Shown piece after piece: positions 9,301-16,852 of a stretch of DNA of 64,000 nucleotides. The notes beneath the pieces were generated by a model. It saw only the letters and a program-made list of their open reading frames with translations. It did not search any database and had not been told where the DNA came from. Location of the stretch: NCBI RefSeq assembly GCF_001428105.1, contig NZ_LMSJ01000011.1:62001-126000 (forward strand), read 5' to 3'. The DNA is from Paenibacillus sp. Soil766 (GTDB lineage Bacteria; Bacillota; Bacilli; Paenibacillales; NBRC-103111). The stretch's first letter is position 1; every line of letters begins with the position of its first letter. A program made the position numbers and the translations under genes.

Positions 9301-11968
9301 TGATGGAAGTGGCGCTACCTTGCGGTATCCATCGATGCGACCGTTATGGAGAAATATGCCATGGGTATGGAGGCAAGACGGAGCGAATGCGACATCAACA
9401 GATGCTTGGGCAAAGCCTGCGCTATTAGCTTACGATTCCGGAGAGGCTAATGGTAAGAAGGTACAGCTCGTGGAAGGTTCCGATCCAGGCCCGGAAGGTA
9501 AAGGCGCGGTCATGAATCGCAGATTGCTCATGATGGTTAATCTCGATGGAAATCGCAACTATACGTTTGATTTGACGCGGATGCAAGGTGGTCAAGCGCA
9601 TGAAATTTACCAGCGGGGCGCTGAGTTGGAAAATATGGATGTTCAGGCCCAAGGCATTCCGCTTGCCGACACTGGAAAGGCCAACTTACAGGAGTATCTG
9701 ACGAGCATTAACAGTACGGCGGGCTTATCAACTGACAGAAATCTACTGATGGATCCGAAAGCAGGTAGCGGGGACAATAGCTTCTCCTTCACATGGACAG
9801 GACAACAAACGGGCGCTTCGATTCGAACATTCATGAATGCTGTGGACGGCTCGGATGTTTTTCTATCGAGTATTCCAACAGCTAGAAGAATTGAAACAAA
9901 AACAGACGAAACCATCTATGTGACGCCGCATCTCACGAGAAGACACATTGTTTCTGATAGCAATCAAATTACACAATTCGGAGCTGTACACGAAATCTAT
10001 AGACAGGGTCAGTCAGGCGAGGTAACCAATGTAGAATGGTATAAATCTGACGAAGCAGACCCAATGACCAACATTGCAGTCGTGATAAGCGATACATACA
10101 AGGATATCATCTATACAAGCGGCGACACCATTGAACGCAACTTCGATGGCATCACCTTTGCCGGCAATATTGCTTTAGCAAGAATCGACGCAGTGACAGG
10201 CAATCTCTTGTTCAGTTACGTATATGGGACAGGAAAAGTAGTGGTTCATAATCAAACTTTAATCGGTTATGATACGGAACAATTGGAGATTACGGGAGCT
10301 GCTACCGCATCGCTCAACACGGGCCTTGATCCTGAAGTAAGAGGAAATACGATTACCGTAAAAGGTAAGATTTCAAATGCCAACGCATTGATTGGACAAC
10401 GCATCCAAACAAAGTTTGCAGATGGGTCAGGATATGGATTGAAGGTGGTTAGTGTCACCGATCTTAGTGATGCTACCATGATTGGCGTAGAGAATTACAA
10501 TCCATTCCGGGTAACAGATCAAGGTGTGGAAACGTTGTTCTTCCCGATGGTTTCTATTCCAGGAAAAGCCTACGTAATTGTTAAACTTCCTAAAATAGCA
10601 ACTAAAGTGGTCAGTACAGATGCCTTGCTGTCGAACCTGACCTTAGATCAAGGTACACAAGTGTTCGACCCGACACAACTGAACTATAGTCTAGATGTAT
10701 CAAATAGTGTCACCAGTCTTAACTTGACGGTTGGTAAATCCAACCCAAGTCAGTTCCTTTCAGTAACAGGCGCGACTTACCGTTCAGTGACGGATAGCGT
10801 GTATACGTACACAGTGACCGATTTGCAAGTGGGATCTAATCTAGTCGGCATTCTCGTAACAGCGGAAGATGGCACTACTACGAACCTATATCAAGTGACC
10901 GTGAATCGTGCGGCGCCAGCACAGATCGCCGGCAGCGACGCAGACCTGAGTGGATTAACCGTTTCAAACAGCCTCCCTATTCATTCTAACGATGGTAGTT
11001 TAACATTGCCTGTTGGCAAAGAAGGTAAGGTTAGCTTAAATCAAGAGATTACCGTTAAAGTTCCGGCACAAGCGTCAGTGATAGATCTCAAGATTACGAT
11101 CGAGAAGGTGCTAGACAACCATAAGCTGCTCACAGGAAAAGAGGCTCTTGCCAGTCCGATTTTTGAAATTTTGAAAAATTTCAGTGAAAATTTCAGCAAA
11201 CCCGTCACATTAACATTTGATTTCGACAAAAATAGCTTACTTGCTGGCCAAAAACCAGCCGTGTTCTATTTCAATGAAGGTCAAAAAGTGTGGGTGGAAG
11301 TCCCTGGAAGTAAGGTGGATGGTAACCAAATCACCGTCGATGTGGACCATTTTACGAAGTTTGCGGTTTTCGCAGTGAACGACAAAAAAACTGCAGCTGA
11401 GGAACCATCGGCAGCTATAACATCAAATCTTAGTGATATTGCAGGGTATTGGGCCGAGACTGATATTCAAGCTGCGCTAAAAGCGGGCATCGTGCATGGC
11501 TATGAAGACGGCACATTTAGGCCAAATCAAACCGTGTCACGGGCTGAATTCGTTGTTATGCTGACGAACGCGCTGTACCCGAACGCGGGATCGGTGACAT
11601 TGCAGGATTACGTGGACACTGACGTCATCGGTGATTGGGCGAAGCAAGCGATTGCACTAGCAACTAAATCGAATTTCGTGCAAGGCTACGAGGACGGCAG
11701 CTTCCGTCCAGGCGCTACGTTAACGAGAGCACAGCTCGCTGTTATTCTGGCCAACGCGCTCGGCGCATCCGCCAAAGCTGGCAGCCAAGCTGCCTTTGCT
11801 GACAACGCTGATATTGCCGAGTGGGCACTGAACGCGGTGAGTATCGTCCAAGAAGCAGGACTGATGAACGGATACACGGGGAACCGTTTTGGCCCGATGG
11901 GTGAGGTTACGCGAGCAGAGGCGATTACGGTGATTATGAGGCTGTGGCAGATGGAGAACAAATATTAA
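6326..11968 (+). CDS. Secreted SLH-anchored heparinase II/III-type polysaccharide lyase
   Basis: An exported multidomain enzyme of 1880 residues, starting at TTG with GGGGGGA before it. Domains in order: signal peptide (about 1-28); a concanavalin-like domain (about 58-232); a Big_2-like domain (about 239-322); a second, near-identical concanavalin-like copy (about 352-522); a second Big_2-like domain (about 527-607); a lyase region of helical barrel plus beta-sandwich (about 612-1430) with the heparinase II/III-like motif GGHTHTNFLSLDLWG near 960; a cadherin-like beta-sandwich (about 1439-1528); a ZU5-like linker; three SLH repeats (about 1699-1880) that bind cell-wall polysaccharide. It should cleave an acidic polysaccharide at the cell surface and feed the importer at 13487-16754. 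The substrate (glycosaminoglycan, alginate or other uronate polymer) cannot be decided. Confidence 0.85.
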   Translation: MKTLKRLMYFVLSMVLISTSLPITVRADTTQRQPVTVSGDFTNIDFNVTNPSVTNGVYTLDSKLLGTVTTSTGSNSAGRVADSDGSNVFYLEANTGAINSFRSAMNKTDRFGIQTKVKFNNTTSSRSFFEVKSMTPPTGTAAWPTLLTFDELGRVKDAKNNIISTYAADQWIDIVIDMDSPNHRYSAWINGLFVVDNVDLGNYVGVLQNKIAQNKNASNAPSRTSIAYVKAGTISDPIPLTGLAIQPLSEDFFVNQTTPLTLTKTPSNTTYLNYNWISSSEGIVEVDNQGVITGMSAGTAQITVSSIMNPSITASISITVKAMPAPVQINATYLNADYSTSSLQVNYNVVTVDSKFVGGITTTAGSNSAGLTNDDDNNVLFMEAVNTGLNSYKSAMNKTDRFGIQTRVKFNNTNSSRSLFEMKSMNPPSGTPAWPTLLVFDQSGNIKDYKGNVLGAYAANQWYDIVIDMDSPNHRYSVWINGVLKVNNLDLGNYVGVLQNKMIQNTNAGKTASRTSIAYMRVGEVAPTLQELIIPDMTVDRGKGAVLTYRTVPDKAFVNKVTWTSSNPGVAKLSGNGLLALNTGTATITATELASGISKSFQVTVQEPTFIWSSHAISSDDLAAVLTSSYRPELNYSFEQIMTADLQVYTDMSESDFVQEVQEASSAISIPDLHTKFEKYARLFTQLYKLTNDPKYARKAALILYYQALDYPRIVVNTNYTDFWGGNYQFPQDAVYTYGSLIDSDIWGQLDLNVAPSEVKQTIEELWLKPGAYENIRLVNSMRLNNITPYGGRSSVVTGMLLNDPKMIREIIDMYDRLMNGDNYLFDGMWYEEATSYGDQAVGNVKTTVDVLRNWIDPAGYVDTKFGLHLNNTDLSSRWPLLQMSLGYSTDKMIYPDGKAIPVNDTYGKTGDPQPLPITNKGLMNIEVPGLGYYGLFQGDTNEATHAGLLYQPTDLGFSGGHTHTNFLSLDLWGAGVEMLPYTGYLNRTTYGDGSGATLRYPSMRPLWRNMPWVWRQDGANATSTDAWAKPALLAYDSGEANGKKVQLVEGSDPGPEGKGAVMNRRLLMMVNLDGNRNYTFDLTRMQGGQAHEIYQRGAELENMDVQAQGIPLADTGKANLQEYLTSINSTAGLSTDRNLLMDPKAGSGDNSFSFTWTGQQTGASIRTFMNAVDGSDVFLSSIPTARRIETKTDETIYVTPHLTRRHIVSDSNQITQFGAVHEIYRQGQSGEVTNVEWYKSDEADPMTNIAVVISDTYKDIIYTSGDTIERNFDGITFAGNIALARIDAVTGNLLFSYVYGTGKVVVHNQTLIGYDTEQLEITGAATASLNTGLDPEVRGNTITVKGKISNANALIGQRIQTKFADGSGYGLKVVSVTDLSDATMIGVENYNPFRVTDQGVETLFFPMVSIPGKAYVIVKLPKIATKVVSTDALLSNLTLDQGTQVFDPTQLNYSLDVSNSVTSLNLTVGKSNPSQFLSVTGATYRSVTDSVYTYTVTDLQVGSNLVGILVTAEDGTTTNLYQVTVNRAAPAQIAGSDADLSGLTVSNSLPIHSNDGSLTLPVGKEGKVSLNQEITVKVPAQASVIDLKITIEKVLDNHKLLTGKEALASPIFEILKNFSENFSKPVTLTFDFDKNSLLAGQKPAVFYFNEGQKVWVEVPGSKVDGNQITVDVDHFTKFAVFAVNDKKTAAEEPSAAITSNLSDIAGYWAETDIQAALKAGIVHGYEDGTFRPNQTVSRAEFVVMLTNALYPNAGSVTLQDYVDTDVIGDWAKQAIALATKSNFVQGYEDGSFRPGATLTRAQLAVILANALGASAKAGSQAAFADNADIAEWALNAVSIVQEAGLMNGYTGNRFGPMGEVTRAEAITVIMRLWQMENKY

Positions 11969-12020
11969 CGGGCATTGGAGCTTGTGAGCATGAATCACAG
12001 GTTCCAGCCCGTTTTTTTTT
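11967..12020 (+). terminator. Rho-independent terminator of the lyase gene
   Basis: AACGGGC pairs with GCCCGTT, and the stem is extended by TGGA/TCCA and TGTGA/TCACA-type pairs. Nine T follow. It overlaps the stop codon region. Confidence 0.9.
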
Positions 12021-12250
12021 ACCACATTAGAAAGTATAAGTTTTCGGTTCCCGAAAAATGGCTTGCAAATTGGCGATAAAAACAACCTTTGAAACGCGGT
12101 CGCACATCCTCGAAGGACTTCGATAGAAGTTTTTCTCATGAAGCTGCAGATAGTTCAGAAAGTGCACATCTAGGTCGAATATATCCACCATCAAGAGAGA
12201 GCAGCTCTTTATACTAAGATCAGATACTTGCTTGTAAAGGAGAGGCTGAC
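12021..12250. other. Intergenic region with inverted repeat, no gene seen
   Basis: The stretch holds a perfect inverted repeat TTTTCGG-TTC-CCGAAAA at about 12042-12058 and then the promoter described at 12159-12215. No coding frame is supported on either strand. Confidence 0.4.
12159..12215 (+). promoter_or_regulatory. AAAGTGCAC box and -10 of the GH43-like gene
   Basis: AAAGTGCAC at 12159-12167 lies 47 bases (TGCA to -10) upstream of TATACT at 12210-12215. A GTCG follows the box at 12174, as in the second-cluster promoters. The geometry matches five other promoters in the window. Confidence 0.6.
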
Positions 12251-12343
12251 ATGTCAGGCCACTCAATTTGGATGAAGGAAGCGAAGCACATTGGTGTTAT
12301 GGTGCATTATTTAAGTAGCAGATTAGAAGGGTGTGTGAAGTAA
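12251..12343 (+). CDS. Small 30-residue ORF with strong ribosome site, possibly a hydrolase remnant
   Basis: ATG at 12251 follows AAAGGAGAGG with ideal spacing. The frame runs 30 codons to TAA at 12341-12343, one base before the start of the next gene. The peptide includes the segment WMKEAKHIGVMVHYL. This looks like the N-terminal strand of alpha-L-fucosidase-like (GH29-type) hydrolases, so it may be all that remains of a deleted hydrolase gene. It may instead be a translated upstream peptide that couples translation of the hydrolase. I do not recognise it with certainty. Confidence 0.5.
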   Translation: MSGHSIWMKEAKHIGVMVHYLSSRLEGCVK

Positions 12344-12344
12344 G

Positions 12345-13376
12345 ATGTTGCATGAAAATATGCTGCCTGCCCCTAGCAATGGCGGCTTTCGTATGGAAGG
12401 TTATTGGGTATGGTGCGGTTCGGTTATTAAAGGAGAAGATCATCGGTATCACATGTTTGCATCGCGGTGGTCTAAAGAGCTGCCTATGCACCCGGGCTGG
12501 TTAGTAGCTTCTGAGATTGTGCGAGCTGTTTCGGATACACCAGAAGGACCTTATCAGTTTGTTGAAGTTGTTTTGCCTGCTAGAGGAGCTGAATACTGGG
12601 ATGGAAGAAGCACGCATAATCCACAGATCCTTAAGCATAGGGACACCTACATCTTGTTCTACATGGGTTCCACTCATCCCTTCCAAGACGTATCGTCAGA
12701 TGAGCAGTTCGACTTAGATGATCCTAGAACAATTGTTGCTCGTTCCAATAAGCGGATCGGTATCGCTACTTCCAAAAGTTTGGAGGGGCCTTGGGAGCGT
12801 CGGGATCATCCGATCTTACAGCCGCGTCCAAGCAAGTTTGACAACTTCTTCACATCCAATCCAGCACCATGTATTCATGATGACGGTTCTGTATTGCTTG
12901 TATATAAAGCAAGAACGTACAAGCAGCGGCCTTATCCGGCGTTCCTGCACAGTTTTGAAATGTCTTTCGGAGTAGCGCGCGCCGAGCATTACCTGGGGCC
13001 ATATACGGCGTTGTCCGATGAGTCTATTTTCCCGATCGACACGTTTAACTTGGAAGATCCATTTATATATCAAGTGCCTGGCGGTTATGAAATGATCGCC
13101 AAGGATATGACAGGCAACATCTGCGGGGAATACCATGGCGGAATTATTGCGAGATCGAAGGATGGCGTGAAATGGGAAGCTCTACAAGGGCAGAAATCTT
13201 ATACTCGCATAATTAAATGGGAAGATGGTACGGAACGTAGAATGGGAAGCCTGGAACGGCCATTCATCTTGTTTCATGATCAGAAACCGACACATATGTT
13301 CTTTGCGACAGCAGATGGTCCTGGCGAATTTACCAATGCCGTAAACACATGGAACATGGTAATACCGTTAAAATAA
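12345..13376 (+). CDS. Glycoside hydrolase, five-bladed beta-propeller type (GH43/GH117-like)
   Basis: A 343-residue cytoplasmic enzyme with no signal peptide. The sequence has the repeating blades of the five-bladed propeller hydrolases. Candidate acidic active-site positions lie in YWDGRSTHNPQI, SNPAPCIHDDGS and FNLEDPFIY (the last resembles the ExPF general-acid segment). It probably trims oligosaccharides released by the surface lyase and brought in by the adjacent importer. The start ATG at 12345 has little ribosome site of its own and lies one base after the small ORF at 12251, so translational coupling is likely. Assignment to a numbered family needs a profile search. Confidence 0.75.
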   Translation: MLHENMLPAPSNGGFRMEGYWVWCGSVIKGEDHRYHMFASRWSKELPMHPGWLVASEIVRAVSDTPEGPYQFVEVVLPARGAEYWDGRSTHNPQILKHRDTYILFYMGSTHPFQDVSSDEQFDLDDPRTIVARSNKRIGIATSKSLEGPWERRDHPILQPRPSKFDNFFTSNPAPCIHDDGSVLLVYKARTYKQRPYPAFLHSFEMSFGVARAEHYLGPYTALSDESIFPIDTFNLEDPFIYQVPGGYEMIAKDMTGNICGEYHGGIIARSKDGVKWEALQGQKSYTRIIKWEDGTERRMGSLERPFILFHDQKPTHMFFATADGPGEFTNAVNTWNMVIPLK

Positions 13377-13486
13377 GCATCTGCAAGCAGCACGCTCTTG
13401 TGAAATGAGTCCCTCGTTGCAGGGGGTTATTATGACTATGATTACATCACATGAAGACAGTACAGGAATCAGAGGTGAGAGGGACG

Positions 13487-14431
13487 ATGGAAAGTATAAT
13501 CAGTGAAGTAGATGTAAAGAATGTAACGCCAATAAAAAACAAGAGATTGTTCTGGACGAATCGTCGAAGAGAAGCCGCTGTAGGGTTGTTTTTCGTCGCG
13601 CCAGAGTTCCTTGGAATACTATTGTTAGGGGTTTTCCCGCTCTTCTTTTCGCTTTATTTGAGCTTTACGGAATGGAACCTGGTAGGCGGGATAAGCGCAA
13701 TTCATTTTATCGGCTTGGACAACTATAGGGAGTTGTTGCATGACGGCAAATTACTCTTTTCGCTTAAAAACAATGCGATCTATACGCTAGTTACGGTTCC
13801 TATTGGAATGGCATTGGGATTTATTCTTGCTGTACTCATTAATTCTGCTGTCTACCTGAAAGAGTACTTTAAAGTTGTGTTCTTCATTCCATATATCGCG
13901 ACAGGTGTTGCCGTGGCGACCATTTTCACCGCATTGTTTCATCCTTCCAGAGGGCCGGTTAATCATTTTCTGATGCAGATTGGTATTTCGAATCCGCCAA
14001 AGTGGCTTGGAAGTACCGACTATGCACTATGGGCAATCATTATCGTGGCAATCTGGATGCAAATTGGTTACAACATTGTCATCTATATGGCTGGATTAAC
14101 GAATATACCGGAGGATTTATACGAATCAGCACAAATCGACGGAGCTTCGTGGATGCAGCGGTTGGTGAAGATTACACTGCCAATGCTGGGGCCGACAACG
14201 TTCTTTTTAAGCATTACCTCGATTGTTGCTTCATTTAAAGTGTTTGATTTGATTGCATTTTTGACGCAAGGTGGGCCTAATAACGCCACGAATGTCCTCG
14301 TGTACTATATTTATGAAGAAGGCTTCAAAAATTTCAGAATGGGCTATGCCTCGGCGCTGTCCTGGGTATTGTTTCTCATAATTGCTGTCGTGACGTCCAT
14401 AACCTGGCGGCTTCAGAAAAAACAATTTTAG
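13487..14431 (+). CDS. Sugar ABC transporter permease, MalF/UgpA type
   Basis: Permease of about 314 residues with six membrane segments and the EAA loop YESAQIDGASWMQRLVKITL. The frame extends to an ATG at 13451, but 13487 is preferred because GAGGTGAGAGGG precedes it. Together with the next gene it forms the channel for the binding lipoprotein at 15390. This importer belongs to the MalF/MalG/UgpB-like branch, unlike the LplABC-like sets elsewhere in the window. No ATPase gene is present. Its position between the surface lyase and the kinase/regulator pair suggests uptake of the lyase products. Confidence 0.9.
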   Translation: MESIISEVDVKNVTPIKNKRLFWTNRRREAAVGLFFVAPEFLGILLLGVFPLFFSLYLSFTEWNLVGGISAIHFIGLDNYRELLHDGKLLFSLKNNAIYTLVTVPIGMALGFILAVLINSAVYLKEYFKVVFFIPYIATGVAVATIFTALFHPSRGPVNHFLMQIGISNPPKWLGSTDYALWAIIIVAIWMQIGYNIVIYMAGLTNIPEDLYESAQIDGASWMQRLVKITLPMLGPTTFFLSITSIVASFKVFDLIAFLTQGGPNNATNVLVYYIYEEGFKNFRMGYASALSWVLFLIIAVVTSITWRLQKKQF

Positions 14432-14446
14432 AAGGGAGGTTGTGCA

Positions 14447-15277
14447 GTGAGTACAAAGGTATTATCGAAAAGTATTATTACGGCATGTATGGGGCTCCTG
14501 TCACTCTTATTCTTGTCACCTTTAATTTGGATGCTGTCAGCTGCTTCCAAGGTTGAGGTGGATGTCATGGCATATCCGATTCAATGGATACCAAAACATT
14601 GGAATTTGATTGCAAATTTTAAAACGGTATGGTTCGGTCATGTTCCCTTTGGCTTGAACTACTTCAACTCGCTGAAGCTTTCACTTATTATGACATTATT
14701 TACGCTGCTTTTTGCTTCCATGGCGGGGTTTTCCTTTTCAAAGCTGAATTTTCCTTTTAAGAACCAAATCTTCATTTTGTTACTGTCCTTCTATTTAATT
14801 CCATCCGAATCTACGCTCGTACCTCGATTTATTATGATTAGATGGCTGGGACTCTACGATACGCACGCTGCCTTGATTCTAATGGGTTCTTTCACCATTG
14901 CATTGACCTTCTTGATGAGACAGTTTATGTTAAGCATTCACCATGAATATCTGGAAGCTGCACAGATTGACGGTGCTGGATATTTGCGTATATATTGGCA
15001 GGTCGTTCTACCCATGGCCAAGCCAATTATTGCGACCGTCGGTATTTTAAAATTTTTGTGGACTTGGAATGAATATCAAAATCCGCTAATCTTTCTAATG
15101 AATCAAAAATTGTTTACAATCCCGCTTGGGATGGGGGCTTTTAATGACGAATACGCGAGCAGCTACGCAATAACGATGATGGCTTCGGTCTCAGCGATTA
15201 TTCCATTGGTCATCATTTTTATCGTCTTGCAGAAACAAGTAATTAATGGAATTGCCGGTGGCGGGGTAAAAGGATAG
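14447..15277 (+). CDS. Sugar ABC transporter permease, MalG type
   Basis: Permease of 276 residues starting at GTG 14447, with GAAGGGAGGT at 14431-14440 directly before it. The EAA loop is LEAAQIDGAGYLRIYWQVVL and the C-terminus IAGGGVKG is typical of the MalG branch. It lies 15 bases after the first permease gene and works with it. Confidence 0.92.
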   Translation: MSTKVLSKSIITACMGLLSLLFLSPLIWMLSAASKVEVDVMAYPIQWIPKHWNLIANFKTVWFGHVPFGLNYFNSLKLSLIMTLFTLLFASMAGFSFSKLNFPFKNQIFILLLSFYLIPSESTLVPRFIMIRWLGLYDTHAALILMGSFTIALTFLMRQFMLSIHHEYLEAAQIDGAGYLRIYWQVVLPMAKPIIATVGILKFLWTWNEYQNPLIFLMNQKLFTIPLGMGAFNDEYASSYAITMMASVSAIIPLVIIFIVLQKQVINGIAGGGVKG

Positions 15278-15283
15278 CACGAT

Positions 15284-15341
15284 AAAGTGCACGAGATCAT
15301 CAAGAAAGTGCACACAATGAAAGAATTAAACCGATTACAAT
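15284..15341 (+). promoter_or_regulatory. Twin AAAGTGCAC boxes and -10 of the binding-protein gene
   Basis: AAAGTGCAC occurs at 15284-15292 and again at 15305-15313, a 21-base (two helical turns) direct repeat. The -10 hexamer TACAAT is at 15336-15341, with TGCA of the first box 48 bases upstream. This is the clearest version of the box shared by six promoters and fits a dimeric AraC-type activator, probably the regulator encoded at 18600. Confidence 0.65.
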
Positions 15342-15389
15342 AGCCTTAGCAACATAGTCTAAACTAAGTTAATCATAGGGGGAATAAGC

Positions 15390-16754
15390 GTGAAAGTAAT
15401 GAAAATGTTAGTAGTGTCCGGTCTTGCAGTTTCCATGTTGGCTGCATGCGGCAAACAAGAAACATCTCAATCAACGCCGAAAGAAACAAATGCAGCTGCA
15501 ACGGCAGCATCTGCAGCTTCCAAAGGTCCAGTAACGATCAAGTACTATAACTGGGCGACAGGTCCTTCGATTGATCAAATCAATCAGATTATCACTAACT
15601 TTGAGAAGAAAAATCCCAATATTCATGTTGAAAATGTGCAGCTTGTGAACAATGGAAACTCGGTTGAGTTTTACAAGAAACTTGACCTTATGGCGGCTTC
15701 CGGCGAGCCAATCGACGTAGCAGATTTCTCCAATGTAGACTTTGTCACTGAAAGGGCTGCTCGTGGCGTACTTGAGCCGCTTGACGAATACTTGAAGAAG
15801 GACAACATCAACGTCGACGAAACCTACTATATGACACCGAAACTAGATGCCAAAGTGTACGGACTGGAGAATAGCAGCCAATTGTGGTTGGTCGCGATTA
15901 ACAAGGATGCACTTGACGCCGCTAAGCTACCGGTTCCAACATGGGGTTGGACATGGGATGATTTCCGAGAGTATGCGAAGAAGATGACCAAAGGTAGCGG
16001 AGATTCCAAGCAGTATGGCGCGTTCTTCTTCACTTGGGGTGAGTATGCGAATATGTCAGCGTTTATGGAACTGCCGCATCCTTACTTGAAGAAAGATCAA
16101 ACGCCTGTTTTCGGCGACGAGTCGTTCAAGAATTTCTTTAATCTTCGTCGTGCTATGGAAAAGGATGATCAATCCGTTAAACTGTACTCAGACGTTATCG
16201 GAGGTAAGCTGCGTTATGATTCCGAGTTCCTTAGCGGTAAGGCGGCTATGATTCCAACGGCTAACTTTGTTGTGAACTTGATAAAGGATACGGCTAAATT
16301 CCCGCACACCTTCAAAACTGTGTTTGCACCAATGCCAGTCTCTTCGAAAAATGTTGAAGTGGGTACATCCAATCTTGGAGGCAGTTTCGTCAGCGTAGGC
16401 AAAAGCTCGAAGTATAAGCAAGAATCCTATGAATTTGTTAAATACATGACACAGCAAATGGATGTTATTCGTGATGTGCCAGGCGTGAAAAATGCTGACA
16501 AAGATAAAGTAATTAAAGCGGTTGTTGGTGACAAAACGGATTTGATCGATGTTGATTCCTTTTCTGCAACGCTGTTTGACAAGCGCATCAAGACTGTTTA
16601 TGACCCGTCTTTCTCAACAGCGTATTCCAGCCAATTGAAGCCGGTATTAGAAAGCGGACTGAGCAAGTTCTTGCTTGACAATCTGACGCCAGAGGATGCG
16701 CAAAAGCAAATGATCGAAGAAGCAAACAAAATTATTCAACAAAATAAGAAATAA
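15390..16754 (+). CDS. Extracellular sugar-binding lipoprotein, UgpB/MalE type
   Basis: Solute-binding protein of 454 residues, start GTG at 15390 behind TAGGGGGA. The lipobox LAAC makes Cys20 the lipidation site. The mature part begins with a Ser/Thr/Ala-rich linker and then VTIKYYNWATGPS, the typical first strand of family 1 binding proteins. It serves the permeases at 13487 and 14447. The gene has its own promoter with twin boxes, so it can be expressed above the permeases. Confidence 0.92.
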   Translation: MKVMKMLVVSGLAVSMLAACGKQETSQSTPKETNAAATAASAASKGPVTIKYYNWATGPSIDQINQIITNFEKKNPNIHVENVQLVNNGNSVEFYKKLDLMAASGEPIDVADFSNVDFVTERAARGVLEPLDEYLKKDNINVDETYYMTPKLDAKVYGLENSSQLWLVAINKDALDAAKLPVPTWGWTWDDFREYAKKMTKGSGDSKQYGAFFFTWGEYANMSAFMELPHPYLKKDQTPVFGDESFKNFFNLRRAMEKDDQSVKLYSDVIGGKLRYDSEFLSGKAAMIPTANFVVNLIKDTAKFPHTFKTVFAPMPVSSKNVEVGTSNLGGSFVSVGKSSKYKQESYEFVKYMTQQMDVIRDVPGVKNADKDKVIKAVVGDKTDLIDVDSFSATLFDKRIKTVYDPSFSTAYSSQLKPVLESGLSKFLLDNLTPEDAQKQMIEEANKIIQQNKK

Positions 16755-16759
16755 GGATA

Positions 16760-16792
16760 AGGGCGGCCTGCAGGCTGCCTTTCTCTGTTCTC
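16760..16792 (+). terminator. Probable weak terminator
   Basis: GGCGGCC-TGCA-GGCTGCC forms a short stem followed by a T-rich, imperfect tail (TTTCTCTGTTCTC). Confidence 0.55.
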
Positions 16793-16852
16793 AAAAATAT
16801 CGAAAAGGTATGCTATATTTGATCTATTGAAACGTTTGAGACAGGAGTTAAC

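Noticed and set aside
13432..13506. A 24-codon ORF with AGGGGG before ATG that overlaps the MalF-type permease start. Its first bases resemble the lacZ start.
   Set aside because: The similarity to lacZ is limited to a few codons. The length and the overlap give no clear sign of function.
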